Assembly (NCBI GenBank): GCA_963708115.1
Contig: CAVPRX010000001.1
Location: forward strand, 744,001 to 808,000
Direction of reading: 5' to 3'
DNA: 64,000 nt
Source of the DNA: VRUE01 sp963708115
Lineage (GTDB): Bacteria; Actinomycetota; Thermoleophilia; Solirubrobacterales; 70-9
Shown here: piece after piece, positions 40,677 to 52,280 of the stretch
How positions within the stretch are numbered: position 1 is the stretch's first letter
Layout: every line of letters starts with the position of its first letter
Position numbers and translations under genes: made by a program
The notes under the pieces: generated by a model
Database searches by the model: none
Told to the model about the DNA's origin: nothing
Seen by the model: only the letters and a program-made list of their open reading frames with translations

Positions 40677-43600
40677 ACGCCACCCTCTTCGTCGCCGTCT
40701 CGCCGCCCGGGTCAGTCGCCTGACCGGCGATCGAGAGCCTCAGCTTGGACTGGCGCCGAAAAACCTCGAGCCCCTTCCGCGACAGCGTCAGCGCCACCTC
40801 CCTCTTGCCCGGGCCGGCGAAGCCGATCGTCTCGGACTTGAACACCTCGACATACCTCGTCCGCACCGTGCGACGGGTGCGGACCTCGAACTTTGCGCCA
40901 CCGGTCAGCGCCACCTTCGCCGCCGCGTTGACCCTCGCCACGACGTCCAGCTTCCGAGTCCGAAGCAGCTCGCCCAGGGACTCACTCTCGACCCCTAGAG
41001 AGAGATTTATCTTCGGCTGCGGACCCTCGGGGCCCTTCGGGGGATCTTCAGGGTCTTTCGGTGGCCCGGACCTCGACACGACCGTGTAGCCGATCGACGT
41101 GCTGCCCGTCAGGCCGTCTTTGGAGACCGCGGTCACCGTGTAGGTGTGGGGACCCACCGCCGAAGTGTCCAGGTGACCGGCGCCTCCGCTCCCGGCCTTG
41201 GTGCCGCTCGAGTCATTGCAGGAGGACAGGCCGGTCCCGCCCGCCCCCTCGCTGCACGAGAAAGCCGTCGGCACCGACTGGCCGACGGTATAGCTGCTGC
41301 CCGCCAGGGGGGCTGAGATCGACGCCGACGGAGGAGCCGCGACCCTCAGGATCACCGAGGCGGTCGCATAGCTGCCCCCCGCGTCGACCCGATAGGTGAA
41401 GGAATCGCCGCCAAAGTAACCGGAGGCGGGCATGTAGGTGAACGACCCGTCGTCATCCAGCGTCAGCGAACCGTGGGCGGGAGGACTGACCAGGCTGGCG
41501 GAGAGCGGATCGCCGACAGGGCCGGAGGCGCCCGTGAGCACACCCGAGGCAGCAGGCACGATGAGCGCTTTTTCCGGCAACGTCGTATAGCTGTGCTGTT
41601 TACCCGCTCGGACGGGGTCCAGGTAAGAAATCCACACCTGCCCGTCGCCGTTTCGGGCGCCGCCCGTGAACTGGGCCGACAACCCGGGTGCCACGAAGCT
41701 GGAGCCACCGCCTCCGCCGCCCGAGCCCGCCGTGCTTCCGCACGCGTCGCCGGCGCCTCCGCCGCCCTGACCGCCGCCGACGTAGCCGCCGCCCCCTCCT
41801 CCACCGGCACCGGTGGCACCCCCTCCGCCGGCGAAACTGCCGCCGCCGGTCCCCGGAGCGCCGACGAAGGCGCCCCCCGGACAAGAGCTGGTTTCGGTCA
41901 CCGTGCCGCCACCGCCTCCGGCCCCCCCACTGCCGCCCGTCGCACCTCCTCCTCCTCCGCCCAGCGTCGCATCGTTTGCGGTCGTCGCACCGCCATTTTT
42001 CCCAGCCAGACCAGACTCCCCCCCTTGCCCGCCGCTGGAGCCTTTTTCTTCACCTGCGTTCAGCCCTTGGCCGCCGCCCCCGCCGGCGAGCAGCATCAGC
42101 GTCGAGGCGAGCTCAACCGAGCTGAAGCCGCCACCGCCGGAGCCAAGGGTGCCGTCCCCGCCGCCGTTGAAGCCGCCCGCGCCCCCTTCTGAGAAGCGGC
42201 TGCCCGCGCCCCCGACGCTCACGGTCACCGCTTCACCAGCCGCCAATGACCCAAGCGTCGCCTCGACCCGCGCACCCAGGTTGAAGCCGGCCCCACCCCC
42301 CCGGGCACCTTCAACGGTGAAGTCGGCTTTGCCGACGCCCGGGGGCACCGTCCACACCGTCGTCGTCCCCGAATACCTGACCGTGACCCTGCAGGAGCCG
42401 CTCGCGCAATCGGGGTCCGAGATCTTGGGAACCGTCACCGTCGCCGGGTTGGACCCAACGCTCTGGTTCCCGACCGCGTCTTCCGCATAGACGACATATT
42501 CGTGCTCGCCGACGGCAGCGATGGAGTCGAGGAAGGTGGTGACGTTGATGGCCACAAGTTCAGTGCCATCGCGGTAGATGGCGTAGCGATCGACGCCGAC
42601 GTCGTCGGTACTCGCGCCCCATTCCAGCTGCACCCCTTCCACACCCGCGGTCGCCGTGAGGTGGGTCGGAGCGGAGGGCGGCTCTTCGTCGGGCTCGACC
42701 GCCACCGTCGCCGGGTCGGATGCGGCGCTGCGGTTGCCGTACACGTCTTCCGCGTAGACGACGTATTCGTGATCGCCGACGGGAGCGGGAGAGTCGAGGA
42801 AATCGGTGCTCGTGGAGGTTCCGATTTCGCTGCCGTCGCGGTAGATGATGTAGTGATCGACGCCGACGTCGTCAGCGCTCGCACCCCATTGAAGCTGTAC
42901 GCGTTCAATCCCCCCGGTCGCCGTGAGGTCACTCGGGGCGGTGGGCGGCTCTTCATCGAGTTCGACCGACACCGTGGCGGCCCCTCCGCCCGCCGACAGA
43001 GTCCTGATCTGCACCGGTCCGCCGTCAAAGGTCTGGTTCACCCCGAGTGGCGCGTCCTGGAACGTCGTGGTCGCGGGGTTGGCGTCGAGCAGCAGCGTCT
43101 CCGCCGAGGAGTCTTCGCTGGTGGCCCTGATCGAGACACCGGTGGTGGTGGCGTCGGCGACGTTCTCGAAGACGCCGCCGGTCTCCCTCACCTCGAGGTA
43201 GTACCAGGAGAAGACATTGCCGCCGCCCACTTTTATCCGGGGAATGCGCAGCACCGTCGGTTCGGTGGTGGAGTGGAGCGCAGAGCGAATCGAGTAGACG
43301 CCTGAGGATTTGGCCGTTTCGATGTTCTCCGGGCCGAGGATGCCGAGCTTGGCGAGATTCCAGCCGCTGTTGTGCCGAGTGGAGGCGGCGCCCATCGCAT
43401 CGAAGAGATCGCCGTATTCGGTCGTAAAGCAGGTACTGCTGATCTGAACCCTGATTCCCCCGGAGGTGCACGTCAAGCTTCCGGCATGGAGGAGGCCGAG
43501 GTTGTGCCCCAGCTCATGCATGATCACGGAGGGGCCATTTCCATTGATGTCGGCCCAATTGCCGTCGAGGCCTGCCACCCCACCCCAGTGGCAGCTGGAC

Positions 43601-44238
43601 TGGGGCGGAAAGACGTAGACGATGTGCTGATATCCCACGAGGTCGTGCCCTGCCGCGAGCGCGGCTTTGCGGGCTTCTTCGTTCCAGGTCTGGTACGGGC
43701 ATCCGGCCGTAGAGCCGTTGATGTGGAACCAGCCGAACACGTCGCCATCGGCCCCGAGCTTCCCGGTCAGGGATATGCCGCCATAGGACTCCTCTTTGTA
43801 GAAGGCGTTGGCGGAGTTGGCCGCGGTGAAGACCTTCGAGCGGGTTTCTTCCGGCGACCAGGGTTCACCGCCGGAGAAGGTGAAGAGGACCACCGCGACC
43901 TTGCGCGGCCCCGGCGAGAGCGTCGCTGCCTGGGCACCCCCCGTCGTCGCCTCGACCGCTCCCACCAGCCGGTCGTCGCGGACCGTCCCCGTAACAGCAA
44001 CCCGATCTCCCGGTTCCGCCTCGAGCTCGGTCGGTCGCACGAGTGTCTCCTGCTTCCCGGACTGCAGGGTGTACCGGGTGTTCGACTGGCCGGTCCGGAA
44101 GTTGTCGGTCACGGTCGCGTGGAGGGTGCCCGAGCGCGTGATCGCCGCCTTGGCGGGCGAGCAGAGGCCAAGCATGGCGGCGCCGACGACGCACACCGCG
44201 ACCACCCTGCGCAGCTGTCCGGTGCAATTCGAAGCCAT
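40465..44238 (-). CDS. Large secreted M11-like metalloprotease with FN3, Gly-rich and Ig-like modules
   Basis: The protein has 1257 residues from the ATG at 44238, which has CAGGAG just upstream. A signal peptide (cut near AKAAI) precedes a gametolysin-like peptidase domain with the zinc motif HELGHNLGLLH at 241-251. Two fibronectin type III repeats (about 475-655) follow. Next come a Gly-rich module introduced by WTVPPGVGKADF, a cadherin-like tandem-Ig section and an Ig-like block with paired cysteines. The last 50 or so residues are an out-of-frame reading of a PIN toxin gene, so the native C-terminus has been replaced. Confidence 0.82.
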   Translation of the reverse strand: MASNCTGQLRRVVAVCVVGAAMLGLCSPAKAAITRSGTLHATVTDNFRTGQSNTRYTLQSGKQETLVRPTELEAEPGDRVAVTGTVRDDRLVGAVEATTGGAQAATLSPGPRKVAVVLFTFSGGEPWSPEETRSKVFTAANSANAFYKEESYGGISLTGKLGADGDVFGWFHINGSTAGCPYQTWNEEARKAALAAGHDLVGYQHIVYVFPPQSSCHWGGVAGLDGNWADINGNGPSVIMHELGHNLGLLHAGSLTCTSGGIRVQISSTCFTTEYGDLFDAMGAASTRHNSGWNLAKLGILGPENIETAKSSGVYSIRSALHSTTEPTVLRIPRIKVGGGNVFSWYYLEVRETGGVFENVADATTTGVSIRATSEDSSAETLLLDANPATTTFQDAPLGVNQTFDGGPVQIRTLSAGGGAATVSVELDEEPPTAPSDLTATGGIERVQLQWGASADDVGVDHYIIYRDGSEIGTSTSTDFLDSPAPVGDHEYVVYAEDVYGNRSAASDPATVAVEPDEEPPSAPTHLTATAGVEGVQLEWGASTDDVGVDRYAIYRDGTELVAINVTTFLDSIAAVGEHEYVVYAEDAVGNQSVGSNPATVTVPKISDPDCASGSCRVTVRYSGTTTVWTVPPGVGKADFTVEGARGGGAGFNLGARVEATLGSLAAGEAVTVSVGGAGSRFSEGGAGGFNGGGDGTLGSGGGGFSSVELASTLMLLAGGGGGQGLNAGEEKGSSGGQGGESGLAGKNGGATTANDATLGGGGGGATGGSGGAGGGGGTVTETSSCPGGAFVGAPGTGGGSFAGGGGATGAGGGGGGGYVGGGQGGGGAGDACGSTAGSGGGGGGSSFVAPGLSAQFTGGARNGDGQVWISYLDPVRAGKQHSYTTLPEKALIVPAASGVLTGASGPVGDPLSASLVSPPAHGSLTLDDDGSFTYMPASGYFGGDSFTYRVDAGGSYATASVILRVAAPPSASISAPLAGSSYTVGQSVPTAFSCSEGAGGTGLSSCNDSSGTKAGSGGAGHLDTSAVGPHTYTVTAVSKDGLTGSTSIGYTVVSRSGPPKDPEDPPKGPEGPQPKINLSLGVESESLGELLRTRKLDVVARVNAAAKVALTGGAKFEVRTRRTVRTRYVEVFKSETIGFAGPGKREVALTLSRKGLEVFRRQSKLRLSIAGQATDPGGETATKRVALGFSWRKGAGGKTVSASSPGFSTPSRLRHMTSMWPRRMPLCSHTSGGQERRAAPMTSSSLRRHEPGSGRS

Positions 44239-44346
44239 ATCTCCTGCTCCCTGCCGAACGTACGAAGGTAAACGCTCGGTTTTGTGACTGGGGGAATTGT
44301 AGACGCGGCCCCCAATCCCTCGCAACCAAGGGTCGCGAACGCTCGG

Positions 44347-46728
<2,382 letters not shown>

Positions 46729-46744
46729 GCCTATCCGGCTGGCT

Positions 46745-47152
46745 CTACCCGGCCGGCGGCTGGTCGATGCGGATCAGGTTGCCGGACGGGTCGCGCACGG
46801 CGCAGTCGCGCGTGCCCCACGGCTGATCGGTCGGCTCCTGCACGATCTCGGCGCCCGAGGCGCTCAGCTTCTCGAAGCTGGCGTCGAGGTCGTCAGTGTG
46901 GAAATGGACACCGTTGAGGGCGCCCTTGGCGACGAGGGCAGCGAGCGCATCGACGTCTGCGGGGCTGCCGTTCAGGTAGTTCGTGATCACGATCGCGACG
47001 CCCGGCTGGGCGGCGGCGCCGACGGTGATCCAGCGGAAGTCCCCTTTGGCGACGTCGTTGCGCAGCTCGAGGCCGAGCGTGTCGCGGTAGAAGGCCAGCG
47101 CGAGGTCGGGGTCATGGACCAGGACGAAGCATTGGGAGAGAGTGAGGTTCAT
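46745..47152 (-). CDS. VOC (glyoxalase-like) family protein
   Basis: This is a 135-residue VOC protein: LSQCFVLVHDPDLALAFYRDTLGLELRND at the start and AVRDPSGNLIRIDQ at the end. It follows an AraC-type regulator gene by 10 bp on the same strand, a frequent pair, and may be controlled by it. The substrate is unknown. Confidence 0.87.
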   Translation of the reverse strand: MNLTLSQCFVLVHDPDLALAFYRDTLGLELRNDVAKGDFRWITVGAAAQPGVAIVITNYLNGSPADVDALAALVAKGALNGVHFHTDDLDASFEKLSASGAEIVQEPTDQPWGTRDCAVRDPSGNLIRIDQPPAG

Positions 47153-47162
47153 GCCCTCAACA

Positions 47163-47603
47163 TTAGGCAGCCGGCGACCCGCGCGTTTCTCCGATCCTGC
47201 TCGGCTTGCGGCTCGGCCGGGTGAGGTCCTTGGCGATGCAGCCCGGCACGCTCGCGAGCGTGCCGTGATCGCGCGCCCGGTAGGCCGTCGGCGTCTCCCC
47301 CACCAGCTCGGTGAAGCGGGCGCTGAACGAGCCGAGCGACGTGCAGCCGACTTCCACGCAGACCTCGGTGACCGACAGGTCGCCGAGGCGCAGCAGCGCC
47401 TTCGCCCGCTCGACCCGTCGCGTCATCAGGTACGCGTAGGGCGTCTCCCCGTACGCCGCACGGAACTGCCGCGAGAAGTGCGCGGTCGACATCAACGCGG
47501 CGCGGGCGAGCGTGGCAACCTCGAGCGGACGCGCGTACTCGCGGTCGATCAGATCGCGGGCGCGGCGCAGGTGCGCGAGGTTGGCGAGCTCCTCCGGCGT
47601 CAC
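47163..47603 (-). CDS. AraC-family transcriptional regulator
   Basis: This 146-residue protein is mostly the double helix-turn-helix DNA-binding domain of AraC regulators: LARAALMSTAHFSRQFRAAYGETPYAYL and VCVEVGCTSLGSFSARFTELVGETP, then a basic tail. There is no ligand domain of normal size. The GTG at 47603 is preferred over an upstream start at 47672 because it starts the family sequence (TPEELANLAHL) and lies 6 nt after TACGCT. It probably regulates the VOC gene downstream. Confidence 0.87.
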   Translation of the reverse strand: MTPEELANLAHLRRARDLIDREYARPLEVATLARAALMSTAHFSRQFRAAYGETPYAYLMTRRVERAKALLRLGDLSVTEVCVEVGCTSLGSFSARFTELVGETPTAYRARDHGTLASVPGCIAKDLTRPSRKPSRIGETRGSPAA

Positions 47604-47609
47604 GATGCG

Positions 47610-47615
47610 AGCGTA
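47610..47615 (-). promoter_or_regulatory. -10 hexamer for the AraC-type gene
   Basis: TACGCT on the minus strand lies exactly 6 nt before the GTG at 47603, again without a Shine-Dalgarno sequence. Confidence 0.45.
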
Positions 47616-47683
47616 GCGGCGTGCCGGTCTCGACACGCGGCGCTTCTGTAACAACCGTGCCCGGGCGCACATCTACTCCTCAG

Positions 47684-48268
47684 ATGCCTCCAGTCGACGA
47701 TCCGCCGAACGCGGGCCCAGACATCTACCGCGACCGCTTCGAGCGCTGCTTCCGCGACCACTACGCGCAGCTGCTCGCCTTCTCGATGCGGCGCGTCTCC
47801 GCTCGGGAGATCGCCGAGGACGTGGTCGCCGACGCCTTCGCGGTCGCCTGGCGCCGGCGTGACCGCATACCCGACCCCGCCCTGCCCTGGCTGTACGCGA
47901 TCGCCGGCAACGTCATCGCCAACCAGTATCGGTCGGCCAGTCGCCGCCACGACCTCGATATGCGCTTGGCGCACGAGACTGGCGCCGACGCCGGTGGGTC
48001 CGATCCCGCCGAGTCGCTCGATCGCCGAGATGCCTTCTCGGCGGCTTTCGCTCTACTCGACGAGCCGGAGCGCGAGGTCCTGCGCTTGATCGCCTGGGAT
48101 GGGCTCGACACCCGCGATGCGGCGCGGGTCTTCGGCTGCTCGCCGGGCGCCTTCCGGGTGCGGCTGCACCGCGCCCGCCGCAAGCTCGCGAAGCAACTCG
48201 AAGCGGCCGACCGCCCAACCCGAGAGGACAGCGCCACAGTACGCAACCCCGCCGAGGAGATTCGATGA
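47684..48268 (+). CDS. ECF-type RNA polymerase sigma factor
   Basis: The protein has 194 residues from the ATG at 47684. Region 2 is visible as FRDHYAQLLAFSMRRVSAREIAEDVVADAF with the -10-binding stretch after it, and region 4 as LDEPEREVLRLIAWDG plus the helix-turn-helix GCSPGAFRVRLHRARRKL. It directs RNA polymerase to a stress or signal regulon. Its stop overlaps the start of a membrane-protein gene by 4 nt (48265-48268), which is the usual position of an anti-sigma partner. TGTAAC upstream near 47646 may be part of an autoregulated promoter. Confidence 0.88.
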   Translation: MPPVDDPPNAGPDIYRDRFERCFRDHYAQLLAFSMRRVSAREIAEDVVADAFAVAWRRRDRIPDPALPWLYAIAGNVIANQYRSASRRHDLDMRLAHETGADAGGSDPAESLDRRDAFSAAFALLDEPEREVLRLIAWDGLDTRDAARVFGCSPGAFRVRLHRARRKLAKQLEAADRPTREDSATVRNPAEEIR

Positions 48269-49452
48269 ACCAGAGGAGTCGAAGCGACGACGTGCTCGCC
48301 CGGATGGGGGCAGCCAATCCCTTCCCCGCGGCGGAGCTGCAGGAAACGATCGCCGCCACAGAGCTCTCGCTCGCGATGCAGCGGGCGATCGCCGCCGGCG
48401 AATCTGCTTCGCAGCGGCACCGCCGCGCCTCACTCGGCCTCAGCCTCGCCGGCCTCGCATGTGCTGCGGTGATCGCGGCACTGATCGTCCTCTCCGGCGG
48501 CTCCGTCGATTCCGTCAGAGACGGGGCCCACCCCACGTTCGCCGCCGCCGCGGTCAAAGTGGCGGAGGCGAATCCCCGTCTGCTCGTCACCGCGCCCGGC
48601 TGGTCGATCGTCCATGCCCGCGGCTTCGAGGTCGACAGTGGCGAACTGATCTATGGCGACGGCAAGCACCCGCCGTTCGGCCCCGGCGGGCGCCAGCTCG
48701 ACCTCAACTGGTACCCCGCTCGCCTCTACCGCGACAGGCTGCGCGAAATCGGGCATGCCTGTTGTCATGTCAGCGCGCCGGTGACCTCGACTCTCCTTGG
48801 TCAGCAGACGACCACCTACGCCTACGACGGACAACATCCCAACTACGCGACGATCCTCTCGCCCCAGGGGCACGTCTTCATCGAAGTCACCGGCTCGTTC
48901 GGAAGCAGGCAGGAATACGACACCCTGCTGCACTCGCTGCGGCCGGTCGGCGTCGAGGCCTGGCTCGGTGCGATGCCTCCCGAAGTCCTACGTCCCGCAG
49001 CGCGCTCGGTCGCGATCGCCCGGATGCTCCGAGGCATCCCCGTGCCGCCGGGCTTCGATACCTCCACCCTGCAGAGCGAAACGGCCCTCACGGATCGCTT
49101 CATGCTCGCCAAGTCGGTGACGGGAGCGGTCGCCTGCGACTGGCTTCAGCGCTGGCTGTCCGCGACCCGAGCCGGTGATGGCGCCGCGGCACAGGAAGCA
49201 GTCGACGCGATGGACACGGCCCGCCACTGGCCGGCCCTCCTGCAGATGATCCGAGAAAGGGGCTATCGGGGGAACGCCCTGCCGCCCCACGGTCAGGGTT
49301 GGCCGTCGGAGATCCTCACCGCGGGCCGGGAAATCGCCCGCGGCCACCTCAAGCGCGGGCCGGCAATCACCACGGTCTACGTGCATGGGCGTCAGATCAA
49401 ATACATCACCCCGGCCGCAGCAGCCCCGGCGAATGTCATGGGGTGCCTTTAG
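48265..49452 (+). CDS. Single-pass membrane protein coupled to the ECF sigma gene
   Basis: This is a 395-residue protein with a cytoplasmic N-terminus of about 52 residues, one membrane segment (LGLSLAGLACAAVIAALIVL, about 57-76) and a large extracytoplasmic domain. The layout and the 4-nt overlap with the sigma gene suggest a role in controlling that sigma factor. However, no zinc-binding anti-sigma motif (HxxxCxxC) is present in the N-terminus. The outer domain is not recognised. Confidence 0.7.
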   Translation: MNQRSRSDDVLARMGAANPFPAAELQETIAATELSLAMQRAIAAGESASQRHRRASLGLSLAGLACAAVIAALIVLSGGSVDSVRDGAHPTFAAAAVKVAEANPRLLVTAPGWSIVHARGFEVDSGELIYGDGKHPPFGPGGRQLDLNWYPARLYRDRLREIGHACCHVSAPVTSTLLGQQTTTYAYDGQHPNYATILSPQGHVFIEVTGSFGSRQEYDTLLHSLRPVGVEAWLGAMPPEVLRPAARSVAIARMLRGIPVPPGFDTSTLQSETALTDRFMLAKSVTGAVACDWLQRWLSATRAGDGAAAQEAVDAMDTARHWPALLQMIRERGYRGNALPPHGQGWPSEILTAGREIARGHLKRGPAITTVYVHGRQIKYITPAAAAPANVMGCL

Positions 49453-49464
49453 CTGACCGAACCG

Positions 49465-50073
49465 CTACCGGACCCGTCGCTCAACGCCCCTACCGATGAC
49501 GCCCCCCTCGGCGGCCGGTGCCGCATAGGCGGCAGCGAGCGTCGCGGCCGTCTCGTGGGCGTTGAGCCCGCTTGGGTTGGGGACCACCCAGAGCGCCGCG
49601 CCGGACCAGCGGTTCGCACTATCGAGCGTGTCCGGCTGCCGACCCAAAGCCGCGCCGCGCTCGCCGAACGCGTCGCGGTAGGCGGTGACGCCGGCGATCG
49701 CGACGACCGCAGGCCGGTGATCGGCGACGAACCGCTGCAGCCGCGCGCCGCCCTCGCACAGCTCCTGGCGCGAGAGCTCGGAGGCGCGCGCGGTGGCCCG
49801 CCGCACGAGGTTGGTGATCCCGACGCCCCGCGCGACGAGATGCGCTCGATCGGCATCGGTCATCCCGGCAACCCGATCGACCTCGTAGCCGGTGATGCCG
49901 GCCGCGGCCAAAGCCGGATAGAACCGGTTGGTGGGATGCGCGAAGTGCGTTCCGACCGCGGCCGTCCACAGGCCCGGGTTGATGCCGACGAACAGCAGCC
50001 TGAGCCCCGGCCCGACGAGATCGTCGACCTCGCAGCCCCGAAACGCCTCCAACTCCGCACGCGTGAATCTCAT
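49465..50073 (-). CDS. mug: G/U mismatch-specific uracil-DNA glycosylase (Mug)
   Basis: The protein has 202 residues from the ATG at 50073. The longer frame to 50157 has no family sequence. The active-site motif GINPG is at 30-34 with HPTNRFYPAL at 46-55. The C-terminal motif NPSGLNAHE lies near residue 170. These are hallmarks of Mug/TDG glycosylases that remove uracil or thymine mispaired with guanine. Convergent with the upstream membrane-protein gene. Confidence 0.9.
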   Translation of the reverse strand: MRFTRAELEAFRGCEVDDLVGPGLRLLFVGINPGLWTAAVGTHFAHPTNRFYPALAAAGITGYEVDRVAGMTDADRAHLVARGVGITNLVRRATARASELSRQELCEGGARLQRFVADHRPAVVAIAGVTAYRDAFGERGAALGRQPDTLDSANRWSGAALWVVPNPSGLNAHETAATLAAAYAAPAAEGGVIGRGVERRVR

Positions 50074-50191
50074 GCCCGCGATCCTGCCCGAACAGTGCCA
50101 CGACCGTCGTCCGACTGGTCCCAAGCAGCCGCATCGCGAGGAGGAAAAGAGGAACACACACTCCTTTCCAGCCCCAGGCCGGAGTGTGGCT

Positions 50192-51652
50192 ATGAGCGAG
50201 CATGCGGTGGTGATCGCCGGGGGAGGTCCGGCGGGGATGATGCTGGCGGCTGAGTTGGCCTTGGCGAAGGTCGACGTTGCGGTCGTCGAGCGGCGGCCCG
50301 ATCACGTGCTCGTCGGCTCACGGGCCGGCGGTTTTCACTCGCGCACGATCGAGGTACTGGATCAGCGTGGGGTCGCCGATCGCTTCCTCGAGGAGGGTCA
50401 GGTGGCTCAGGCCGCGATGTTGGCCGCGACCGTGTTGGACATGAGCGACTTCCCGACGCGCCATCCGTACTCGCTCGGGATCTGGCAGAACCAGATCGAG
50501 CGAATCATGGCCGCGTGGATCGCCGAACTGCCGGTGCGGATCTACTACGGACGTGAGGTGACGGGGTTCGCACAGGACGACACCGGCGTCGACGTCGAGC
50601 TCTCCGACGAGGGGTCGCTGCGGGCGCAGTATCTCGTCGGATGCGACGGAGGGCGCAGCCTCACCCGCAAAGCGGCCGGCATCGAGTTCCCCGGGTGGGA
50701 TCCGACCAGGAGCAACCTGATCGCCGAGGTCGAGACGACCGAGGAGCCGCCGCCGGGCATTCGCCACGACGCCACCGGCATCCACGCCCTCAACAGGATG
50801 GAGGACGGGAAGACGGTGCGGGTAATCGTGACCGAGCAGCAACTCGGGCCCAGCAGCGAGCCCACCCTGCGCGATCTGAGCGAGGCGCTGATCACGGTGT
50901 ACGACACCGACTTCGGGGTCCACAATCCCACCTGGATCTCCAGGTTCACCGACATGACCCGTCAGGCAGCGGACTACCGCGCGGGACGGGTACTACTCGC
51001 CGGCGACTCGGCACACGTGCACTACCCGGCGGGCGGGCAGGGCCTCAGCCTCGGTGTGGGCGATGCGGTGAATCTGGGCTGGAAGCTGGCCCAGGTGGTA
51101 AGCGGGACCTCACCTGAGGGCCTCCTGGATACGTACCACGAAGAGCGCCACCCGGTCGCCGCCCGCGCGATCCAGCACACGATGGCGCAGGCCGCGCTCC
51201 AGCGCCGGGACGAGCGCATGCAGGCCCTGGTCGATGTGGTGTCGGAGCTGGCGGTCCTGGACGAGCCCCGCAGACGGCTCGCCGGGATCATCTCCGGGCT
51301 GGACATTCACTATGACCTCGGCGAGGGCCACCCCTTGCTCGGACGCCGCATGCCCGATCTGGACCTCGTGACCGCCGACGGCCCGCTGCGAGTCTTCGAG
51401 CTGCTCCACGACGCCAAGCCGGTGCTGCTCAATCTCGGTGAGCCCGGCGGCTTCGACATCGCTCCATGGGCTGACCGGGTCCAGCTGATCGACGCGAGCT
51501 ACAAGGGGGAGTGGGAGCTACCGGTACTCGGCGCGGTCGCCGCTCCCACTGCCGTGTTGATCCGACCCGACGGATACGTCGCCTGGGTCGGAGACGGAAC
51601 CGACGTTGGACTCTCTGGGGCGCTGACGACCTGGTTCGGACCACGAACCTAG
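50192..51652 (+). CDS. FAD-dependent aromatic monooxygenase (PHBH fold)
   Basis: The protein has 486 residues from the ATG at 50192. FAD motifs are GGGPAG at 10-15, the DG motif YLVGCDGGRSLTRKAAG near 147-163 and GDSAHVHYPAGGQGLSLG at 271-288. The C-terminal thioredoxin-like domain has the extended form seen in polyketide and phenol hydroxylases such as RdmE/MhpA-like enzymes. It would hydroxylate an aromatic substrate with NAD(P)H and O2. Its stop shares the palindrome CTAG (51649-51652) with the stop of the convergent sigma remnant. Confidence 0.88.
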   Translation: MSEHAVVIAGGGPAGMMLAAELALAKVDVAVVERRPDHVLVGSRAGGFHSRTIEVLDQRGVADRFLEEGQVAQAAMLAATVLDMSDFPTRHPYSLGIWQNQIERIMAAWIAELPVRIYYGREVTGFAQDDTGVDVELSDEGSLRAQYLVGCDGGRSLTRKAAGIEFPGWDPTRSNLIAEVETTEEPPPGIRHDATGIHALNRMEDGKTVRVIVTEQQLGPSSEPTLRDLSEALITVYDTDFGVHNPTWISRFTDMTRQAADYRAGRVLLAGDSAHVHYPAGGQGLSLGVGDAVNLGWKLAQVVSGTSPEGLLDTYHEERHPVAARAIQHTMAQAALQRRDERMQALVDVVSELAVLDEPRRRLAGIISGLDIHYDLGEGHPLLGRRMPDLDLVTADGPLRVFELLHDAKPVLLNLGEPGGFDIAPWADRVQLIDASYKGEWELPVLGAVAAPTAVLIRPDGYVAWVGDGTDVGLSGALTTWFGPRT

Positions 51653-52195
51653 GCGTTGAGCCCGTCGAGATGCTCGAGGCGAGCCGGGTCCGCGAGGGCG
51701 TCGATGGCGACGACCTTGCCGCCGGCGACGGTGAAGGCCATTACCGAGAACGGCCTGCCCTGGGGAGCGACGAGGACGCCCGCGACGCCGTTGACGAGCA
51801 CCGGCTGGACGAACGGCGAGAGGCTCGCGAAAGTCATCGCGCGGCCGGCGACCTCGGCGGCGCCGCGAATCACGTGGTTGGCCGAGGGGCGGGCCGCGCC
51901 GCCGTCCGCGCGGAGGACGACTTCCGGGTGGAGGACCTCGACCAGCGCGTCGAAGTCGCCCGCACGGCTGGCCGCCTTCCTCGCGGCGAACGGCGAGCGG
52001 TCGAGCAGATCGGCGACCTGCTCGAAGGGAACCGAGAACATGTCGTGGAGGACGAAGGCGACGCGCTCCTCTGGGCTGAGGGTCTCGAGCACGCCGAGCA
52101 TCGCCAGGCCGACCGAGTCGGCGATGAGAGCCTCAGAGACGATCCCGGCTCTCCTCGAACCGCCTCGCCAGATCTTGCTGTCCCGATTCGGTCAC
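51649..52195 (-). pseudogene. Decayed ECF41-type sigma factor (SigJ-like)
   Basis: The GTG at 52195 opens VTESGQQDLARRFEESRDRL, the usual N-terminus of ECF41 sigma factors, but region 2 is missing. The sequence resumes out of frame with EALIADSVGLAMLGVLETLSPEERVAFVLHDM in region 4. A second in-frame gap joins RSPFAARKAASRA directly to GDFDALVEVLHPEVVLRADGG of the SnoaL-like C-terminal domain, dropping about 35 residues. Two deletions, not point indels, make this a genuine pseudogene. Its partner gene is divergent at 52281. Confidence 0.75.
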
Positions 52196-52216
52196 ATCTC
52201 TGCCCTCGGCTCCGTC
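52190..52216 (+). promoter_or_regulatory. ECF41-type promoter
   Basis: GGTCACA (52190-52196), a 16-bp spacer and CGTC (52213-52216) match, with one mismatch, the TGTCACA-N16-CGTC promoter that I recall for ECF41 sigma factors. It points toward the oxidoreductase at 52281, with a leader of about 55 nt, and overlaps the start of the decayed sigma gene. Confidence 0.6.
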
Positions 52217-52280
52217 ACACCTATGAGACGCAGAAAACGGCCGGCCCAGAGACGGCCGCCGAACTGAAAGGAAAGCAACC

